A stretch of 64,000 nt of DNA, from positions 2,180,501-2,244,500 of the forward strand of contig NZ_CP033069.1 of NCBI RefSeq assembly GCF_003669015.1. Direction: 5' to 3'. How positions within the stretch are numbered: position 1 is the first letter of the stretch; the number at the start of each line of letters is the position of its first letter. The position numbers were made by a program, and so were the translations under genes. Below the pieces are notes generated by a model. The model saw only the letters and a program-made list of their open reading frames with translations, searched no databases and was not told the DNA's origin. This document shows positions 27,566 through 35,822 of the stretch, one piece after another. Source of the DNA: Acidovorax sp. 1608163 (GTDB taxonomy: Bacteria > Pseudomonadota > Gammaproteobacteria > Burkholderiales > Burkholderiaceae_C).

Positions 27566-28479
27566 CGCGCGCAACAGACGCTGTGCCCACGCAGCCTGCC
27601 GCGTGGGCTCTGCCCGAGCACTGGTTGGTGCCCGACTGGCCTGCGCCGCCCGGTGTGCATGCCCTGTGCACGGCGCGCACGGGCGGGGTGAGCGAGGGGC
27701 CTTACGCCTGCATGAACCTGGGCAGCCACGTGGGTGATGACCCGCAGGCCGTGCAAGCCAACCGCGCCCGGCTGCAAGCTTTGCTGGCCCAGCGCACACC
27801 GGGGGCCCGCCCCGTTTTCTTGAGCCAGGTGCACGGTACAGCGGTGGCCGCACTGAGCGAATCCAACCCCGACGGCACCGAGGCCGATGCCTGCGTGGCC
27901 ACCGACTCGGGCGTGGTCTGCACCATCATGGTGGCCGATTGCCTGCCGGTGCTGCTGGCCCACCGCAGCGGCTTGGTGGTGGCTGCTGCCCACGCGGGTT
28001 GGCGGGGGCTGGCGGGGCAGGGTGGGGTGGGGGTTTTGGAATCTGCCATGCGCTCCGTTTTTGAACAAGATACGGCGCTAGCGCTTAATCAAAAAGCGCA
28101 GGCAGCTATTAAAAATGTAGCAAATGATGGGGCTGGGATTGCTGCTGTGGCTGCCGACACCCTGGCCTGGCTGGGGCCGTGCATTGGGCCCGACGCGTTC
28201 GAAGTGGGGGCTGAAGTGCGTGAGGCGTTTTGTGCGCACGCGCCGCAATACACCACCTGTTTTGCCCCATCGCCCACCCAGCCCGGCAAGTGGCTGGCAG
28301 ATTTGGCCGCGCTGGCCCGTTTGCGCTTGCAGGCCCTGGGCGTCACGGCCATTTACGGCAACGACAGCAGCCCCGGCTGGTGCACGGTCACGCAGTCGTC
28401 ACGGTTCTTTTCGCACCGGCGGGACACTGCCGTGCTCGGCGGCAGCGGGCGGCTGGCCGCTTGCATCTGGCGCGGCTGA
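27562..28479 (+). CDS. pgeF: Purine nucleoside phosphorylase/laccase-domain protein (YfiH/PgeF)
   Basis: 305 residues from GTG 27562, which overlaps the maiA stop. Metal-site and family motifs are clear: FLSQVHGTAV, MVADCLPVLL, AAAHAGWRGL and WLGPCIGPDAFEVG, and the end carries FFSHRRDTAVLGGSGR. The family includes the peptidoglycan editing factor PgeF and enzymes with purine nucleoside and polyphenol activity. The dispersed repeat is translated in frame as ALALNQKAQAAIKNVAND (about residues 170-187), inserted between two conserved blocks. The 3' end overlaps the convergent membrane-protein gene by 81 bp. Confidence 0.92.
   Translation: MTRATDAVPTQPAAWALPEHWLVPDWPAPPGVHALCTARTGGVSEGPYACMNLGSHVGDDPQAVQANRARLQALLAQRTPGARPVFLSQVHGTAVAALSESNPDGTEADACVATDSGVVCTIMVADCLPVLLAHRSGLVVAAAHAGWRGLAGQGGVGVLESAMRSVFEQDTALALNQKAQAAIKNVANDGAGIAAVAADTLAWLGPCIGPDAFEVGAEVREAFCAHAPQYTTCFAPSPTQPGKWLADLAALARLRLQALGVTAIYGNDSSPGWCTVTQSSRFFSHRRDTAVLGGSGRLAACIWRG
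28072..28122 (+). repeat. Dispersed AGCGCT repeat inside pgeF
   Basis: ACGGCGCTAGCGCTTAATCA, then AAAAGCGCAGGCAGCTATTA and AAAATGTAGC. It is A+T-rich against the gene and read in frame as an insert. Confidence 0.85.
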
Positions 28480-28725
28480 AGCTGCTGCATTCTCAGATTT
28501 GCGCGCCTGGGCTTCTTCATAGGCCGCTTGCTCTGCCATCTCACGCGCCTTGATGGCCCGCTTGCGCGATGGCGTGCCCAGGATATAGCCCACGATGCCC
28601 ATGGGCAGCAGGCCATACAGCACAAAGGTCATGATGGCGCCAAACAGGGTGCCCGTGGGGCTGCTGGCCTCGGCCACCGCCATCATCAGGGTCACGTAAA
28701 GCCAGGCAATAAGGACAAGGTACAT
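28399..28725 (-). CDS. Small inner-membrane protein, unknown function
   Basis: 108 residues. Two predicted membrane helices (YLVLIAWLYVTLMMAVAEAS and TLFGAIMTFVLYGLLPMGIV) are followed by a basic stretch (TPSRKRAIKAREMAEQ) and an Ala/Glu-rich cytosolic tail. I cannot name a function. It overlaps the 3' end of pgeF tail-to-tail by 81 bp. It lies divergent from phaC with about 100 bp between starts. Confidence 0.65.
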   Translation of the reverse strand: MYLVLIAWLYVTLMMAVAEASSPTGTLFGAIMTFVLYGLLPMGIVGYILGTPSRKRAIKAREMAEQAAYEEAQARKSENAAASAAPDASGQPPAAAEHGSVPPVRKEP

Positions 28726-28829
28726 TGGTGTATGTGGGTGAAACGCTGAATGCGGGTTGCCATGCCCCAGGCAGTGGGCAACAATGACTTCAAAGCCCCG
28801 TGCGACTGACTAACCTTTGAGGAAGCAGC

Positions 28830-30529
28830 ATGAATTCTGAAGCACTCTGGGCCCAAAGCGCCCAGCAATTCCAACAGATCTTTGGAGACAGCTGGGCCAA
28901 GGCACTGCAATCCTTCCAGCACCTGGACCTGGGAGGCGTTCCTGGCAAGGCGCCTTCCGTGCAGTTGGCCCCTGCCAAGCTGCAGGCGCTGCAAGATCAG
29001 TACATGAAAGAAGCCCAGGCGCTGTGGGCCCAAAGCCTGCAAGGCACGCCCGAGGTGAAAGACCGCCGCTTCAGCGGTGAGGGCTGGGCCAGCAACCCGG
29101 TGGCGGCATTTTCAGCCGCCGCTTACCTGCTCAACGCGCGCACCCTCATGGGCCTGGCCGATGCAGTGGAAGGCGACGAAAAAACCCGGGCACGCATCCG
29201 TTTTGGCGTAGAGCAATGGATGGCGGCCATGGCCCCCAGCAACTTCCTGGCCTTCAATGCCGAGGCGCAGAAAAAAGCCATCGAGACCAAGGGCGAGAGC
29301 ATTGCCAAAGGCATGCAGAACCTGCTGCACGACCTGCGCCAGGGCCATGTGTCGATGACCGATGAAAGCCTGTTTGAAGTGGGGCGCAATGTGGCCACCA
29401 CCGAGGGCGCGGTGGTGTTTGAGAACGAGTTGTTCCAACTGCTTGAATACAAGCCGCTCACGGCCAAGGTGTACGAGCGGCCCTTCTTGCTGGTGCCTCC
29501 TTGCATCAACAAGTTCTACATTCTCGACCTGCAGCCCGACAACTCGCTCATCCGCTATGCAGTGGAGCAGGGCCACCGCACTTTTGTGGTGAGCTGGCGC
29601 AACCCCCACGACGAGCTGGCCCACAAGACCTGGGACGACTACGTGGAAGACGGCGCCATGGCTGCGATCGACGTGGTGCAGAGCATCACCGGGGCCGATC
29701 AGATCAACGCGCTGGGCTTTTGCGTGGGGGCACCATCTTGAGCAATGCCCTGGCCGTGCTGGCAGCGCGGGGGCAAGAGCCTGTGGCCAGCGCCACCTTC
29801 CTCACCACGCTGATCGACTTCACCGACACCGGCATCCTGGATGTGTTCATTGATGAAGCCTTCGTGAAGTTCCGAGAGATGCAGATGGGCCAGGGTGGGC
29901 TGATGAAGGGGCAGGATCTGGCATCCACCTTCAGCTTTTTGCGCCCCAATGACCTGGTCTGGAACTACGTGGTGGGTAACTACCTCAAGGGCGAAACGCC
30001 ACCGCCGTTTGACTTGCTGTACTGGAACAGCGACAGCACCAACCTGCCTGGGCCTTTTTACGCTTGGTACCTGCGCAATTTCTATCTTGAAAACAACCTG
30101 GTGCAGCCCGGCAAGCTCACCGTGTGTGGCGAGAAGATGGACCTGGGGCAGCTCACCCTTCCGGTGTACATCTACGGCTCGCGCGAGGACCATATCGTGC
30201 CGATCAACGCAGCTTATGCATCGACCCAGGTGCTGCCAGGCAAAAAGCGTTTTGTCATGGGCGCGTCGGGGCACATCGCAGGCGTGATCAACCCCCCCGC
30301 CAAAAACAAGCGCAGCCACTGGATACGTGCCGACGGCAAGCTGCCCGCCACGCTGGACCAATGGCTCAGCGGCGCCACCGAGCACCCCGGCAGCTGGTGG
30401 ACCGACTGGTCTGCATGGCTCAAGGCCCATGCGGGCAAGCAGGTTGCTGCGTCCAAGGCCTACGGCAAGGGCGCCAAGTTCAAGGCCATTGAGCCCGCGC
30501 CGGGCCGCTACGTTAAGCAAAAGTCCTGA
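28830..30529 (+). pseudogene. phaC: Class I PHA synthase PhaC, one frameshift after the catalytic Cys
   Basis: Two frames together give about 566 residues of class I poly(3-hydroxyalkanoate) synthase. The N-terminal frame runs from MNSEALWAQSAQQFQQIFGD to the lipase-like box LGFCVG with Cys298; the other resumes as GTILSNALAVLAARGQEP and ends PGRYVKQKS. Restoring one G to the five-G run at 29726-29730 gives GFCVGGT, the exact family motif. The active-site Asp and His regions (YGSREDHIVP, GASGHIAG) are intact. PhaC polymerises hydroxyacyl-CoA on granules. If real, the frameshift abolishes PHA synthesis; given similar G-run losses elsewhere, a sequencing error is likely. First gene of the phaCAB cluster. 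Confidence 0.88.
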
Positions 30530-30632
30530 CTTGAAGGGCTGCGAGAATATTCACCGAGACAACCCCCGCAGGTTGAGGCAGCGTTGAATTGCTGCCGCAG
30601 TCTGTGCACCTATTCACCTAGAAAGGACTTTC

Positions 30633-31811
30633 ATGGAAGACATAGTTATCGTTTCTGCTGCCCGCACTGCGGTGGGCAAGTTTGGTGGTTCTTTGGCCAA
30701 GACGCCTGCGACGGAGCTGGGCGCTGTGGTGATCCGTGAAGCCATCGCACGCGCCGGGCTGTCGTCCGATCAGATTGGTGAAGTCATCATGGGCCAGGTG
30801 CTGGCCGCTGGCGTGGGCCAGAACCCTGCGCGCCAAGCCATGATGAAGGCGGGCGTTGCCAAGGAAACTCCAGCACTGACCATCAACGCCGTGTGCGGAT
30901 CCGGCCTGAAGGCCGTGATGCTGGCGGCCCAGGCCGTTGCCTGGGGCGACAGTGAGATCGTGGTGGCGGGTGGCCAGGAAAACATGAGCCTGTCGCCCCA
31001 CGTGCTCAATGGCTCGCGCGACGGCCAGCGCATGGGCGACTGGAAGATGGTGGACACCATGATCGTGGACGGCCTGTGGGACGTCTACAACCAGTACCAC
31101 ATGGGCATCACCGCCGAAAACGTGGCCAAGCAATACGGCATCACCCGGGACATGCAGGACGCCCTGGCCCTGGCCAGCCAGCAAAAAGCAGCAGCGGCGC
31201 AAGACGCAGGCAAATTTGCCGATGAAATCGTGGGCGTGAGCCTGGCGCAAAAGAAGGGTGACCCGATTCTGTTCAATGCCGATGAGTTCATCAATCGCAA
31301 GTCCAACGCTGAAGCCCTGGCCGGCCTGCGCCCCGCCTTTGACAAGGCTGGCAGCGTGACGGCAGGCAATGCCTCGGGCATCAACGATGGCGCTGCCGCT
31401 GTCGTGGTGATGAGCGCCAAAAAGGCTGCGGCCTTGGGTCTCAAACCCCTGGCCCGCATTGCCGCCTTCGGCACCAGCGGCCTGGACCCCGCCACCATGG
31501 GCATGGGCCCTGTGCCCGCATCGCGCAAGGCGCTGCAACGCGCTGGCTGGAATGCGGCCGATGTCGATCTGTTTGAGCTGAACGAGGCGTTTGCTGCGCA
31601 AGCCTGCGCCGTCAATAAAGAACTGGCCATTGACCCTGCCAAGGTCAACGTCAATGGCGGCGCCATCGCCATTGGCCACCCCATTGGTGCCTCTGGCTGC
31701 CGCATCCTGGTGACGCTGCTGCATGAAATGCAGCGCCGTGACGCCAAGAAGGGCTTGGCCGCACTGTGTATCGGCGGTGGCATGGGGGTTTCGTTGGCGC
31801 TGGAACGCTAA
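30633..31811 (+). CDS. phaA: Acetyl-CoA acetyltransferase (beta-ketothiolase)
   Basis: 392 residues. Catalytic Cys88 lies in TINAVCGSGLKAVM, the active His in GHPIGASGCR, and the second Cys in CIGGGMGVSLALER at the C-terminus; all are in place. It condenses two acetyl-CoA to acetoacetyl-CoA, the first step of polyhydroxybutyrate synthesis. It lies 103 bp after phaC and is followed by its own strong terminator, so phaB is probably also served by a separate promoter. An AGAAAGGAC ribosome site precedes the ATG at 30633. Confidence 0.97.
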   Translation: MEDIVIVSAARTAVGKFGGSLAKTPATELGAVVIREAIARAGLSSDQIGEVIMGQVLAAGVGQNPARQAMMKAGVAKETPALTINAVCGSGLKAVMLAAQAVAWGDSEIVVAGGQENMSLSPHVLNGSRDGQRMGDWKMVDTMIVDGLWDVYNQYHMGITAENVAKQYGITRDMQDALALASQQKAAAAQDAGKFADEIVGVSLAQKKGDPILFNADEFINRKSNAEALAGLRPAFDKAGSVTAGNASGINDGAAAVVVMSAKKAAALGLKPLARIAAFGTSGLDPATMGMGPVPASRKALQRAGWNAADVDLFELNEAFAAQACAVNKELAIDPAKVNVNGGAIAIGHPIGASGCRILVTLLHEMQRRDAKKGLAALCIGGGMGVSLALER

Positions 31812-31836
31812 GTTCTTCGGCTGGCTTGATCGTGTC

Positions 31837-31871
31837 AAGGCCGCGCACCATGCAAGGTGCGCGGCCTTTTT
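31837..31871 (+). terminator. Rho-independent terminator after phaA
   Basis: An 11-bp GC-rich stem, GGCCGCGCACC against GGTGCGCGGCC, with a 6-nt loop and a following T5 run. It lies 28 bp after the phaA stop, inside the pha cluster. Confidence 0.88.
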
Positions 31872-32017
31872 CGTGCCCGTTGTAGCCATGCGACGGCTCA
31901 GCTGTTTCCGTGCTTTTTTTCAAAAAGACCACATGCCCCAGTGTTTACCTGCACTGGGAGCACATAAATCTTGGGTAGAGTGGTGCGAGGCAGATCACTA
32001 ACACAAGGAGAAATCGC

Positions 32018-32755
32018 ATGAGCCAAAAAGTAGCGTATGTAACCGGTGGCATGGGCGGCATTGGCACCGCCATCTGCCAGCGTTTGCACAAAGATGGCTT
32101 CAAGGTCATCGCTGGCTGTGGCCCTACACGCGACCATGGCAAATGGCTGGCAGAACAAAAGGCTCTGGGGTACTCGTTCTACGCATCGGTGGGCAATGTG
32201 GGCGATTGGGATTCCACCGTGGAAGCCTTTTCCAAGTCCAAGGCCGAGCACGGCACCATCGATGTCCTGGTGAACAACGCAGGTATCACCCGTGACCGCA
32301 TGTTCTTGAAAATGTCCCGCGAAGACTGGGATGCGGTGATCGAAACCAACCTCAACAGCATGTTCAACGTGACCAAGCAAGTGGTTGCCGACATGGTGGA
32401 AAAGGGCTGGGGCCGCATCATCAATATCAGCAGCGTGAATGGCGAGAAGGGCCAAGCAGGCCAGACCAACTACTCTGCAGCCAAAGCGGGCATGCACGGC
32501 TTCTCCATGGCCTTGGCGCAAGAGTTGGCCACCAAGGGCGTAACGGTGAACACTGTGAGCCCTGGCTACATCGGTACGGACATGGTCAAGGCCATTCGCC
32601 CGGACGTGCTGGAAAAAATTGTGGCCACCGTGCCCGTCAAGCGACTGGGTGAGCCTAGCGAAATCGCGTCCATCATCGCCTGGCTGGCCTCGGAAGAGGG
32701 CGGCTACGCCACGGGGGCCGACTTCTCCGTGAATGGCGGCTTGCACATGGGCTAA
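32018..32755 (+). CDS. phaB: Acetoacetyl-CoA reductase
   Basis: 245-residue short-chain dehydrogenase. The N-terminal nucleotide motif is VTGGMGGIGTAIC (residues 8-20), NNAGI follows at 86-90, and the catalytic Ser139, Tyr152 and Lys156 sit in INISSVNGEKGQAGQTNYSA and its continuation AAKAG. It reduces acetoacetyl-CoA to (R)-3-hydroxybutyryl-CoA with NADPH, the monomer for PhaC. A clear AAGGAG ribosome site precedes the ATG. Promoter-like GTTTAC (about 31938) and CATAAA (about 31962) lie upstream, fitting separate transcription after the phaA terminator. Confidence 0.96.
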   Translation: MSQKVAYVTGGMGGIGTAICQRLHKDGFKVIAGCGPTRDHGKWLAEQKALGYSFYASVGNVGDWDSTVEAFSKSKAEHGTIDVLVNNAGITRDRMFLKMSREDWDAVIETNLNSMFNVTKQVVADMVEKGWGRIINISSVNGEKGQAGQTNYSAAKAGMHGFSMALAQELATKGVTVNTVSPGYIGTDMVKAIRPDVLEKIVATVPVKRLGEPSEIASIIAWLASEEGGYATGADFSVNGGLHMG

Positions 32756-32830
32756 AGCCGATGCTAGTGGGCGTGCTGTATGGATCTGCTTTGAGTGAAC
32801 CCCACAGCCATCGCCCAAGCTACAGGGCAA

Positions 32831-32877
32831 AGCGCCCAATAAAAAACCCCGCTCAGCGGGGTTTTTTATTGGGCGCT
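32831..32877. terminator. Bidirectional terminator between phaB and microprotein gene 1
   Basis: A perfect 22-bp stem (AGCGCCCAATAAAAAACCCC plus GC, loop TCA, then the inverse), with T runs inside both arms. It serves phaB from the left and the minus-strand microprotein cassette from the right. Confidence 0.92.
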
Positions 32878-32914
32878 TAGATGACACCGTATGCGGATTG
32901 ATGCACTTTCGTTG

Positions 32915-32989
32915 TCAAGCGTGGGCTGGAGCGCGCTTGCGATCGCGTTCATCGTCAGGCCAGGCGTTCAAAATTGCGGTGGTTGTCAT
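32915..32989 (-). CDS. 24-residue microprotein, copy 1 of 3
   Basis: I do not recognise this peptide. It starts MTTTAILN and continues AWPDDERDRKRAPAHA. AAGGAG lies 9 nt upstream of the ATG at 32989. A conserved GTCAACC-N16-CGTT pair lies at 33017-33043, and the terminator at 32831-32877 follows. It is the most diverged of three tandem paralogues: the last two residues are His-Ala instead of Arg-Cys. In the 14-codon core (codons 9-22) it differs from the others only at synonymous third positions, which argues for translation. No membrane segment; strongly charged centre. Confidence 0.75.
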   Translation of the reverse strand: MTTTAILNAWPDDERDRKRAPAHA

Positions 32990-33016
32990 GCTGAAAAGCT
33001 CCTTAGATGGATCTTT

Positions 33017-33043
33017 AACGCGGCTCAGAAACAGACGGTTGAC
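33017..33043 (-). promoter_or_regulatory. GTCAACC-N16-CGTT promoter-like motif, copy 1
   Basis: Reading the minus strand, GTCAACC (33043-33037) is followed after exactly 16 nt by CGTT (33020-33017), and the Shine-Dalgarno AGGAG starts 33 nt after the first box. Spacing is identical in all three cassettes. The pattern (AAC box, 16-17 nt, CGTT) resembles promoters of ECF sigma factors. The sigma factor is unknown. Confidence 0.5.
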
Positions 33044-33080
33044 AGGTCAATCCAGAAAAATGACATCGCATCTGCCCATG

Positions 33081-33105
33081 AAAAAACCCCGCAAAGCGGG
33101 GTTTT
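33081..33105 (-). terminator. Terminator of microprotein cassette 2
   Basis: On the minus strand the stem AAAACCCCGC, loop TTT, stem GCGGGGTTTT is followed by further T residues. It lies about 50 bp after the stop of copy 2 and shares its core with the other two cassette terminators. Confidence 0.85.
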
Positions 33106-33155
33106 GAAAGGAAGTAATCTGAAAATGCATCCGTTCTTGGGAACGGTATCCTGCT

Positions 33156-33230
33156 TCAGCAACGGGCTGGAGCGCGTTTGCGATCGCGTTCGTCGTCGGG
33201 CCAAGCGGTGGTGATTGCAGTGATGTTCAT
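33156..33230 (-). CDS. 24-residue microprotein, copy 2 of 3
   Basis: The peptide starts MNITAITT and continues AWPDDERDRKRAPARC. CAGGAG lies 10 nt upstream of the ATG at 33230. It has the same upstream boxes (33259-33285) and its own terminator (33081-33105). Function unknown; the Cys at the very C-terminus could be redox- or metal-active, which is speculation. Compared with copy 3, the 14-codon core differs only at two synonymous third positions. Confidence 0.78.
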   Translation of the reverse strand: MNITAITTAWPDDERDRKRAPARC

Positions 33231-33258
33231 ACGAGAAAAACTCCTGAGATAGACCTAC

Positions 33259-33285
33259 AACGCACACCGTTTACCTTGGGTTGAC
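33259..33285 (-). promoter_or_regulatory. GTCAACC-N16-CGTT promoter-like motif, copy 2
   Basis: GTCAACC at 33285-33279 and CGTT at 33262-33259 on the minus strand, 16 nt apart, with AGGAG starting 33 nt after the first box. The following GGTCTATC is shared with copy 3 and could mark the transcript start. Confidence 0.5.
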
Positions 33286-33328
33286 AGGCTGCTGCAATAT
33301 TTTTTAAGGCAGCTGGGCGGTAAGACAT

Positions 33329-33352
33329 AAAAAACCCCGCAGAGCGGGGTTT
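33329..33352 (-). terminator. Terminator of microprotein cassette 3
   Basis: On the minus strand AAACCCCGC, loop TCT, GCGGGGTTT followed by T residues. It lies about 60 bp past the stop of copy 3. Confidence 0.85.
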
Positions 33353-33410
33353 AAGGAATGAAGGGGGAGGTTCAGGTGCAAAGCGGTCCTGTGAGGGGCC
33401 GCATAACGCT

Positions 33411-33485
33411 TCAGCAGCGCGCTGGGGCGCGTTTGCGATCGCGTTCGTCGTCGGGCCAAGCGGTCAAGATTGCGGTGCGGTTCAT
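33411..33485 (-). CDS. 24-residue microprotein, copy 3 of 3
   Basis: The peptide starts MNRTAILT and continues AWPDDERDRKRAPARC. CAGGAG lies 9 nt upstream of the ATG at 33485. The upstream boxes are at 33513-33539 and the terminator at 33329-33352. It is the promoter-distal neighbour of the ABC-F gene, which ends at 33668 on the same strand. The three copies form separate transcription units about 250 bp long, so dosage may be selected. No known family comes to mind. Confidence 0.78.
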   Translation of the reverse strand: MNRTAILTAWPDDERDRKRAPARC

Positions 33486-33512
33486 ACTGGAAAACTCCTG
33501 TGATAGACCAAC

Positions 33513-33539
33513 AACGCGCTCACCGCAGTGCAGGTTGAC
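33513..33539 (-). promoter_or_regulatory. GTCAACC-N16-CGTT promoter-like motif, copy 3
   Basis: GTCAACC at 33539-33533 and CGTT at 33516-33513 on the minus strand, 16 nt apart, with AGGAG 33 nt after the first box. The 128 bp beyond it, up to the ABC-F stop, are A+T-rich and hold no gene. Confidence 0.5.
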
Positions 33540-33667
33540 GCCATTCTGCAAAAAAATGCAACGATTTTGCGGTGGATGGAGATGCTATAAAAGATGCAGC
33601 ACTCTACGCTGAATAGGTAAGCGATAGAGCCCGATATGATCGCAAAAAATATACACTTTATTGCACA

Positions 33668-35713
33668 TTACAGTGTGCTGGTGGCGCCCATTTCTTCAAG
33701 GGCCCCAGAAACTTCCAGCCACCGTTCTTCCAGCGCCTGCGTTTCATCGTTTCCTTGTTTGAGCCGTTTACCGCAGTCTGCAATCTCTGCAGGGGGCAGC
33801 GGTTGTGTCAGGCGTTCTTCCAGGTCTGCGCGTTCGGCAGACAGTGCCGCCAGCCGCTTGTCGATTTGCTCCAGCTCTTTCTTCAAAGGGCGGGCCTTGT
33901 CTGCGAGTTGCTGGCGGGTTTGGGCATCCAGGCGGCGTTGCTCTTTGCTGTCGCGCACTGCAGGGGCTGTCGCCGGTGGTTGGGCTGCGGAGGGCTTGGC
34001 CACTTCGGCGGTCTTTTCGGGCACAGGTGCTGGGGTCGATGGTGCTGTGGCCGCCACAGAGCGTGCAGCCACCTCATCCAGGCGGGCCTGCTCGCGCAGG
34101 CGCTTGGATTCTTCCAGCAGGTAGCGCTGGTAGTCGTCCAGATCGCCATCAAAGGGCCCCACGACGCCACGGCCCACCATCCAGAAGTCTTCGCAGACCG
34201 AGCGCAGCAGCGAGCGGTCATGGCTGACGAGCATGACGGTGCCGTCAAAGTCGTTGAGGGCCATGGCCAGGGCTTCGCGGGTTGCCAAGTCCAGGTGGTT
34301 GGTAGGTTCGTCCAGCAGCAGTAGGTTGGGGCGCTGCCAGACGATCATGGCCAACACCAAGCGGGCTTTTTCGCCCCCGCTCATGGTGCCCACGGCCTGC
34401 TTGACCATGTCGCCCGTGAAGTTGAAGGTGCCCAGGTAGCTACGCAGGTCTTGCTCGCGGCTGGGTTGCTTGGCGTCGGCCCCCAGTTCCTTGGCCAGGC
34501 GGATCATGTGCTCCAGCGGGTTTTCTGCAGGGCGCAACACGTCTAGTTCTTGCTGGGCAAAGTAGCCGATGTTCAGGCCCTTGCCTTCGGTCACGCTGCC
34601 GCCCAGGGCTTTCATGGTGCGGGCGATGGTTTTGACCAGAGTGGATTTGCCCTGGCCGTTGGCGCCCAAAATACCAATGCGCTGACCGGCCAGCACGGAG
34701 CGGTTGACGCCCGTGAGGATGGTGGTGGGCATGCCCTCGTCGTCCACATAGCCGAACGACGCATCGCTGATGGCCAGCATCGGGTTGGGCAGGTTGGCCG
34801 GTTCCTTGAATTCAAAGGTGAAGTCGGCTTCGGCCAGCACCGGTCCAATCTTCTCCATGCGTTCGAGCTGCTTGACGCGGCTTTGCGCCTGCTTGGCCTT
34901 GCTGGCCTTGGCCTTGAAGCGGTCGATGAACTTCTGCAGGTGGGCCATCTTTTCCTGTTGCTTGGAGAAGCTGGCCTGTTGCAGTTCAAGCTGCTGGGCG
35001 CGCAATTCTTCGAACTTGCTGTAGTTGCCGCCGTAGCGGTTCAACTCGCCTTGCTGGATTTGCAGGGTGACGTTGGTGATGGCATCGAGAAACTCGCGGT
35101 CATGGCTGATCACGATCATGGTGCCTGCATAGCGCTTGAGCCAGGCTTCAAGCCAGACCAGGGCGTCCAAGTCCAAGTGGTTGGTGGGCTCGTCCAGCAG
35201 CAATAAATCGCTGGGGCACATCAGTGCGCGGGCCAGTTGCAGGCGCATGCGCCAGCCACCCGAAAAGCTGTTGACGGGATGGTCCAGTTCGCTGACGCGA
35301 AAGCCCAGGCCCAAAATCAATGCCTGTGCACGTGCTACGGCATCGTGGGCGCCGGCGTCGTGCAGGTCTGAATAGGCATGGGCGATGGCCATGCCGTCGT
35401 CGCTGGCTTCTGCGTCGAGCAACTGTTGCTGGACTTCGGCCAGGCGGGTATCGCCCTCCAGCACAAAGTCGGTGGCCGATTGGTCGGTCTCGGGCATGTT
35501 CTGCGCCACCTCGGCCATGCGCCAGCTGCTGGGGATGTGGAAGTCTCCGCCGTCTTCATGGAGTTTGCCGCTGAGCAAGGCAAACAGGCTCGACTTGCCT
35601 GCACCATTGCGGCCTACGAGGCCCACGTTTTCGCCAGGGTTGATGGTGGCGGAAACGCTGTCGAGCACGACTTTGGCGCCGCGTCGCAAGGTAACGTTCT
35701 TGAGGGTGATCAT
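33668..35713 (-). CDS. ABC-F family ATPase (YheS/Uup type)
   Basis: 681 residues with two ABC domains and no membrane segment. Domain 1 has Walker A GRNGAGKSS, signature FSGGWRMRL and Walker B LLLLDEPTNHLDLDA; domain 2 has GANGQGKST, MSGGEKARLV and LLLLDEPTNHLDL. A lysine-rich linker (FKAKASKAKQAQSRVKQLER) joins them. The tail (about residues 550-681) is Pro/Ala-rich then coiled coil. ABC-F proteins act on ribosomes to rescue or tune translation; the long C-terminal coil fits the YheS or Uup branch better than EttA. A terminator separates it from prmB upstream. Confidence 0.92.
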   Translation of the reverse strand: MITLKNVTLRRGAKVVLDSVSATINPGENVGLVGRNGAGKSSLFALLSGKLHEDGGDFHIPSSWRMAEVAQNMPETDQSATDFVLEGDTRLAEVQQQLLDAEASDDGMAIAHAYSDLHDAGAHDAVARAQALILGLGFRVSELDHPVNSFSGGWRMRLQLARALMCPSDLLLLDEPTNHLDLDALVWLEAWLKRYAGTMIVISHDREFLDAITNVTLQIQQGELNRYGGNYSKFEELRAQQLELQQASFSKQQEKMAHLQKFIDRFKAKASKAKQAQSRVKQLERMEKIGPVLAEADFTFEFKEPANLPNPMLAISDASFGYVDDEGMPTTILTGVNRSVLAGQRIGILGANGQGKSTLVKTIARTMKALGGSVTEGKGLNIGYFAQQELDVLRPAENPLEHMIRLAKELGADAKQPSREQDLRSYLGTFNFTGDMVKQAVGTMSGGEKARLVLAMIVWQRPNLLLLDEPTNHLDLATREALAMALNDFDGTVMLVSHDRSLLRSVCEDFWMVGRGVVGPFDGDLDDYQRYLLEESKRLREQARLDEVAARSVAATAPSTPAPVPEKTAEVAKPSAAQPPATAPAVRDSKEQRRLDAQTRQQLADKARPLKKELEQIDKRLAALSAERADLEERLTQPLPPAEIADCGKRLKQGNDETQALEERWLEVSGALEEMGATSTL

Positions 35714-35724
35714 CCGGAGTTCAG

Positions 35725-35752
35725 AAAAAAGCGCACCCGCACGGGGCGGGTG
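35725..35752 (-). terminator. Terminator between prmB and the ABC-F gene
   Basis: On the minus strand CACCCGC and GCGGGTG flank a 5-nt loop, followed by GCGC and a T6 run. It lies 12 bp upstream of the ABC-F start codon and would end transcripts coming from dapE-prmB. Confidence 0.65.
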
Positions 35753-35822
35753 GCGTTAAGAAGCTGGGGCTAAAGGCTGCCTTATAGGGGCAACCGACGC
35801 AAAAAAGGGGGCCCGTAACCCT

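Noticed and set aside
32891..33214. Plus-strand open frames of 69-107 codons across the microprotein cassettes
   Set aside because: They read through the terminators and antisense to the conserved ORFs, and no frame is conserved between cassettes.
32831..33540. CRISPR-like or simple tandem repeat array
   Set aside because: The unit is about 250 bp, with similarity concentrated in an ORF, a promoter-like box and a terminator; there are no short identical repeats with spacers.
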